A DNA stretch of 45,534 bases from JAAYBQ01 sp035403465. GTDB lineage: Bacteria > Spirochaetota > UBA4802 > UBA5550. A program made the translations under genes and the position numbers. The notes under the pieces are model-generated. The model was not told where the DNA came from and ran no database searches. It was given only the letters and a program-made list of their open reading frames with translations. The stretch is from assembly GCA_035403465.1 (NCBI GenBank), contig DAONFG010000028.1:1-45534 (forward strand), given 5' to 3'. Shown piece by piece: positions 42,383 through 45,534 of the stretch (its first letter is position 1; the number at the start of each line of letters is the position of its first letter).

Positions 42383-42637
42383 TCAACCGCCACCGGAGAT
42401 CTTCAGGCATGAGACCTCGGCTTGTTGGTAAAACCTCTTCCAGACTGAAACATTGTGCCCGCAGCAGAAAAATACATAGCGCGAGAGCTTTTTAAATCCA
42501 GTCTTTCTGAGAATTTTCCTTAAAGATGTTCCCTTTTTAATGGTAACAATAATCCCGCTTTCAGGATTGTAATCATGGATTTTAAGCTCTTTTTCTATAC
42601 CTGAATAAAGTTTTAATGTTATATTTATTTCGCTCAT
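42383..42637 (-). CDS. MoaD/ThiS-like ubiquitin-fold sulfur carrier
   Basis: From the ATG at 42637 (GGGGA eight bases upstream) the product has 84 residues. It begins with a beta-grasp strand (INITLKLYSGIEKEL), has GTSLRKILRKTGF in the middle, and ends in GGG, the tail that is adenylated and thiocarboxylated in MoaD. The last 30 residues line up in frame with the usual pattern (VFF-x2-G, VS, EVS, GG), although they are rich in Cys and aromatic residues and lack the common Pro-Pro before the tail. It probably supplies sulfur for the AOR pterin dithiolene. No MoaE or MoeB gene is nearby. Confidence 0.75.
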   Translation of the reverse strand: MSEINITLKLYSGIEKELKIHDYNPESGIIVTIKKGTSLRKILRKTGFKKLSRYVFFCCGHNVSVWKRFYQQAEVSCLKISGGG

Positions 42638-42704
42638 CAGATAAATCCCCATGAATACATCTGTTAACAGGATAATGAATTTCAGCATTAAAACTAAAAA
42701 AGTT

Positions 42705-42727
42705 CGTCCGAATTTATATATCCGGAC
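42705..42727. terminator. Terminator-like hairpin in the MoaD-AOR leader
   Basis: GTCCG and CGGAC flank a 13-base AT loop. On the minus strand it is followed by GAACTTTTTTAG, and on the plus strand by TGTTTTTTTTTATT. On the minus strand it lies inside the likely 5' leader of the MoaD-AOR operon, where it could act as an attenuator. Confidence 0.45.
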
Positions 42728-42778
42728 TGTTTTTTTTATTATTTTAAAAAAACATATAAAAGTTTTCTAAAGATCCCT

Positions 42779-42821
42779 CGCAGCTTACCTCCCTGCGGCA
42801 AAGTATATGAAAACCATTATA
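42779..42821 (-). promoter_or_regulatory. Possible start region and leader hairpin of the MoaD-AOR operon
   Basis: On the minus strand a perfect TATAAT (42821-42816) has no good -35. Transcription from about 42809 would give a leader of about 170 bases. It would carry a stem CGCAG/CTGCG (42797-42779) with a purine-rich loop, then a T-rich block and the terminator-like hairpin. I cannot match it to a known Moco or tungsten riboswitch. Confidence 0.3.
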
Positions 42822-42886
42822 AGCAATACTGATATAGATTCTTTTTTTATACACATTAACCGACAATAAAACAGAGAGGTTTAAAA

Positions 42887-43519
42887 ATGTTCTTTATACA
42901 CACACTTGAAGGTTTATACCGCGATTTAACACTTGAAGCTCTGATGCACAAAAAAGAGGTCGGGGGTGTATACAGCAACAGCCCATCAAGAAAAATCATC
43001 TTCGGGGATTCGGATATTGAGGGTAAAACATCTAAACAACGGCCGCTTACTTATGCTGAAAAGTCTTACAGAGAAGCCCTGAATATAAAGAATGAACTTG
43101 AACCCATATTTCACGCATACCAGATCATGAGTACACCCGTAAAAACGATCCTTCCAGATATGAAGATCACCGACGCCTGGAATCACTTTAAACATGAAAA
43201 TGTTCGTCATATGCCCGTTGTATCCGGTGAAAAAAATATTGAAGGGATACTTTCTGACATAGATCTCCTCAAACGACTGATAATTACCGGCGAAAGAATT
43301 ACTAACCAGACTGATGAAATAGTGAGTGATGTCATGGTAAGGGAAGTGGTCACTGCAAGCAGGGTCACAGACATACGCAGAATAGCCATGGTTATGTTCA
43401 CCATGCACATAGGAACAATGCCTATACTCGATGACGACAAACACCTTGTTGGAATTATTACAAGGAGTGATATCCTGCATGCTCTGATAACTTACCCGCC
43501 GCTCAAGCTCTGGGGGTAA
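42887..43519 (+). CDS. CBS-domain pair protein
   Basis: The 210-residue protein has an N-terminal stretch of about 80 residues that I do not recognise (it includes SPSRKIIFGDSDIEG), followed by two CBS motifs: about residues 83-135 (IMSTPVKTILPDMKITDAW, RHMPVV) and 148-205 (VMVREVVTASRVTDIRRIAM, GTMPIL, GIITRSDIL). CBS pairs bind adenosine nucleotides and sense energy state. The gene is divergent from the MoaD-AOR operon. GAGAGG precedes the ATG. Confidence 0.85.
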   Translation: MFFIHTLEGLYRDLTLEALMHKKEVGGVYSNSPSRKIIFGDSDIEGKTSKQRPLTYAEKSYREALNIKNELEPIFHAYQIMSTPVKTILPDMKITDAWNHFKHENVRHMPVVSGEKNIEGILSDIDLLKRLIITGERITNQTDEIVSDVMVREVVTASRVTDIRRIAMVMFTMHIGTMPILDDDKHLVGIITRSDILHALITYPPLKLWG

Positions 43520-43546
43520 AAATAAATAAGCGGTTATTTTATTTTT
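43518..43546. terminator. AT-only hairpin between convergent CBS and AraC genes
   Basis: A-rich and T-rich arms (with one bulge) surround GCGG in the 14-base gap and the adjoining ends. It is a weak stem, but it gives a T-run on both strands where both genes end. Confidence 0.35.
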
Positions 43547-44625
43547 GGCAGGTTTTTTTTTCTGAATTCAAGCGGTGAGATGCCGGTTAAACGTGTGAAT
43601 GATTCATAAAAAGATGACTTGGAATTAAATCCAACCTCGTAAGCGATGAACAGGACCGTTTTGTCGGGGCTGTTGATAAGCAATTTCTTTGCTTCATTTA
43701 TTCTGAATGAATTAACATATGCATTAAAATTCATGCTGAGCCTTTCATTGAGAAGCTGCGAGAGCTGGTGCTGTGTTATTTTAAGCAATGCAGCAGTGTC
43801 TCCCAGGGTCAGTTTGTCATTGTCCCATATTTTATCACTGCGCATCAGTTTTTCAAGCTGGTCCATTATCTCGTCAATATTAACTCCTTTAAGCAGCGAC
43901 CTGGTATATATACCTTTTTTGACATTTTGAGTAAGCAGCTGCAGGAAATCCGGATTACGAGCTCCCGTAAGATAAAGAATAATAATACAGATTGAAGTGC
44001 TGATACCGCAGTACATTATAAACTCGCTCCTCCCGAATATGTAACCCGGCACAGCCATTAAAGAAGAGCCTGCTGAGAGCAATGAAAAAAGAAATGTAGC
44101 ATAGATGATGCTTTTATCACCATCACCCCGAAAAGCGGGAACAAGAAGAATTATTAACCAGAGAGCATAAACAATAATCTGGACTATAGCACCGACAGCA
44201 AGAATCCTGAAAATGATAACGGGTAAAGGATTCATTCCGTTGAAAAACTGGTTAACGAATAATAATTTGAATTCCATGTCCTGCAGAAACAGGTATGTAT
44301 CAAAAACAAAAGATATTATGGCAGGAATAAAATAAAGATAAAACCTCCGCGGGAATCCCCTGTCGGGCATCGACACTGCATAAAGCGCATAATAAAGTAC
44401 GGGGCAGAAAATATAAAATATTGTCGTATGGTATGAAATAAGATAAGGATTAGTTTTTACCTCACCGGATACAATCGCATAAAACTGGAGAAGGATAGTC
44501 CCTATGAGAACAAAAAGCAGGAAGAGATTATAATTCTCCATTTTCCGGTTTTTTAAAACAAGCTGAGCTGCCGCAGACATAAGACAGAAGAAAGCGGCAA
44601 ACCTCATCAGGTCCAGAGCAGTCAT
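43534..44625 (-). CDS. Membrane-bound AraC family transcriptional regulator
   Basis: Residues 5-240 hold seven or so membrane helices. The C-terminal part (about 265-363) is a two-HTH AraC domain: LTLGDTAALLKITQHQLSQLLNE, then FRINEAKKLLI, VGFNSKSSFYESFTRLTGISPLEFRK. This layout is known from many Leptospira and other spirochaete regulators, which would sense a signal at the membrane. GGGGTG lies upstream of the ATG. It follows prmA by 20 bases. Its targets are unknown. Confidence 0.88.
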   Translation of the reverse strand: MTALDLMRFAAFFCLMSAAAQLVLKNRKMENYNLFLLFVLIGTILLQFYAIVSGEVKTNPYLISYHTTIFYIFCPVLYYALYAVSMPDRGFPRRFYLYFIPAIISFVFDTYLFLQDMEFKLLFVNQFFNGMNPLPVIIFRILAVGAIVQIIVYALWLIILLVPAFRGDGDKSIIYATFLFSLLSAGSSLMAVPGYIFGRSEFIMYCGISTSICIIILYLTGARNPDFLQLLTQNVKKGIYTRSLLKGVNIDEIMDQLEKLMRSDKIWDNDKLTLGDTAALLKITQHQLSQLLNERLSMNFNAYVNSFRINEAKKLLINSPDKTVLFIAYEVGFNSKSSFYESFTRLTGISPLEFRKKNLPKIK

Positions 44626-44645
44626 TTACACCCCGCTAATAGTTA

Positions 44646-45473
44646 TTACTCAGCTTTGTGTAACATGAAGCCATTCCATCCTTCAAGCTTTTTATGTTTA
44701 AGAATGATTAAATTATTCTGCATTATCAGGCGTCTGGCAAGAGACGTCCACTTCGCACTAATACCGGATATTATCATCACACCCCCCATTGCAAGAGCCC
44801 CTGCTAATGAACTGATGTTATCCTCCAGCAAACCGGTAAGAAGATTTGCAGTTACTACATCATATTTTTTATTAAAACTGAAATTATATATATCACCGAC
44901 AAATGGTTTTAATCCGGTTATTCCATTTAACTGCAGGTTTTTTTCTACCATCTTTACTGAGAGTTCATCAATATCAAAGAGTTCGATCATTCTTATACCC
45001 AGGATATATGCCTCGATAGCAAGAAGACCTGAACCGGTGCCCACATCTATCATTGCGAGATTCCAGGGATTTGCCTGTTCTAACAGATAATCCTGGAGCA
45101 GACATGCACAGAGCCTTGTGGTTGGGTGGTGCCCGTCGCCAAAAGAATCTCTTGGATCGATTGTTATAATATGAGTGTATTCTTTACCGGGAAGCGGGCT
45201 TCCTGCTGCTGCAGCGTAAAGGTTATCCGTGAGTTCATGACCGGTAAAATTTTCAGCCCATGCATGCATCCATGTGGATTCGTTGACAACACTAACTGAT
45301 AATGGAACCAGGCCATCTAATACACCAGGTAATACAGTCGATTCGGTGAATACGTGAAGCATATTGATATTGCCGGTGTTTTCAATGAAATAAGATGTAA
45401 TACCTGCTGAAGCAAGATTCCGGGTCAGTGATTTTTCCTGTTTTTTACTGATACAGAAGGATATCTTATACAT
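44646..45473 (-). CDS. prmA: Ribosomal protein L11 methyltransferase PrmA
   Basis: A 275-residue SAM-dependent methyltransferase. The N-terminal domain (1-90) is the L11-binding part, poorly conserved as usual. The catalytic domain has the segments TIDPRDSFGDGHHPTTRLC, MIDVGTGSGLLAIEAYILG (SAM motif I) and VTANLLTGLLEDNI, in which the NLL replaces the more common NIL. It methylates lysines and the N-terminus of L11. Length is slightly short for the family. The 61 bases upstream to the window end hold no gene I can support. Confidence 0.88.
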   Translation of the reverse strand: MYKISFCISKKQEKSLTRNLASAGITSYFIENTGNINMLHVFTESTVLPGVLDGLVPLSVSVVNESTWMHAWAENFTGHELTDNLYAAAAGSPLPGKEYTHIITIDPRDSFGDGHHPTTRLCACLLQDYLLEQANPWNLAMIDVGTGSGLLAIEAYILGIRMIELFDIDELSVKMVEKNLQLNGITGLKPFVGDIYNFSFNKKYDVVTANLLTGLLEDNISSLAGALAMGGVMIISGISAKWTSLARRLIMQNNLIILKHKKLEGWNGFMLHKAE

Positions 45474-45534
45474 GTAATCTCACTACTGTCCCATACATTT
45501 TAGAACCCCAAATCCAGTTGAACGTCAAGCTGTT

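Noticed and set aside
42383..42637. A frameshift near the end of the MoaD-like gene to explain its odd C-terminus
   Set aside because: The last 30 residues align in the annotated frame with the usual MoaD tail, including the final Gly-Gly, so no shift is needed.
42638..42886. A Moco/tungsten riboswitch
   Set aside because: Hairpins exist, but I cannot find the conserved core of the Moco motif; kept only as a leader of unknown type.
1..45534. Insertion sequences, prophage, CRISPR arrays, attachment sites at the two tRNAs
   Set aside because: No transposase, integrase, Cas gene, repeat array or duplicated tRNA end was found. Both tRNAs have ordinary flanks.

Overview
The window carries about 44 protein genes and two tRNAs from a bacterial chromosome. 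It looks moderately AT-rich, coding is dense, and there is no sign of phage, insertion sequences or CRISPR. The gene content suggests a fermentative anaerobe with an outer membrane: a ferredoxin-linked 2-oxoacid oxidoreductase, a tungsten-type aldehyde:ferredoxin oxidoreductase, iron-dependent alcohol dehydrogenases, several lipoproteins and a bifunctional PBP1A. A SpoIIE phosphatase fused to TPRs, a membrane-bound AraC regulator, loose lipoboxes and FGE-like secreted proteins point to a spirochaete-like lineage. This is an inference at perhaps 50%; a Desulfobacterota-type organism is the main alternative.

Bases 1-18657 are read entirely on the minus strand. From upstream to downstream they hold a glycosyltransferase and a degenerate response regulator, then a YejB-YejE-YejA peptide importer with two separate ATPases. 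This importer has a good sigma70-type promoter at 16594-16623. Next come a DUF6599-like lipoprotein, a PPP phosphatase, an FGE-like protein, a membrane SpoIIE-TPR phosphatase, rlmN, PBP1A, an M23 peptidase, a tandem HTH protein and a CNNM/CorC protein cut by the window edge.

Bases 18800-26400 are read on the plus strand: a TPR protein, a NUDT19-like Nudix hydrolase, a large spermidine-synthase-like membrane protein, a metallo-beta-lactamase lipoprotein, tRNA-Arg(TCG), an ankyrin protein and a GH5 mannanase-like enzyme. The last overlaps tail to tail with a CE2 acetyl esterase, which follows lysE and tRNA-Ser(CGA) on the minus strand.

Bases 28500-34940 (plus) look like a branched-chain amino-acid / acyl-CoA region: an acyl-CoA synthetase, the azlCD exporter, a four-subunit VOR/KOR-type 2-oxoacid:ferredoxin oxidoreductase and a tandem ACT protein.

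Bases 35100-37400 hold stand-alone genes: a Cys4 mini-protein, a response-regulator diguanylate cyclase and an exported SagB-like nitroreductase.

Bases 37420-42637 (minus) form the most interesting unit: a MoaD-like sulfur carrier, aldehyde:ferredoxin oxidoreductase, an Fe-ADH paralogue that has lost every metal ligand, an SCP2-like small protein and an intact Fe-ADH. Together they read as a carboxylic acid to aldehyde to alcohol reduction module containing a pseudoenzyme and a possible lipid-binding partner. A CBS protein, an AraC regulator and prmA close the window.
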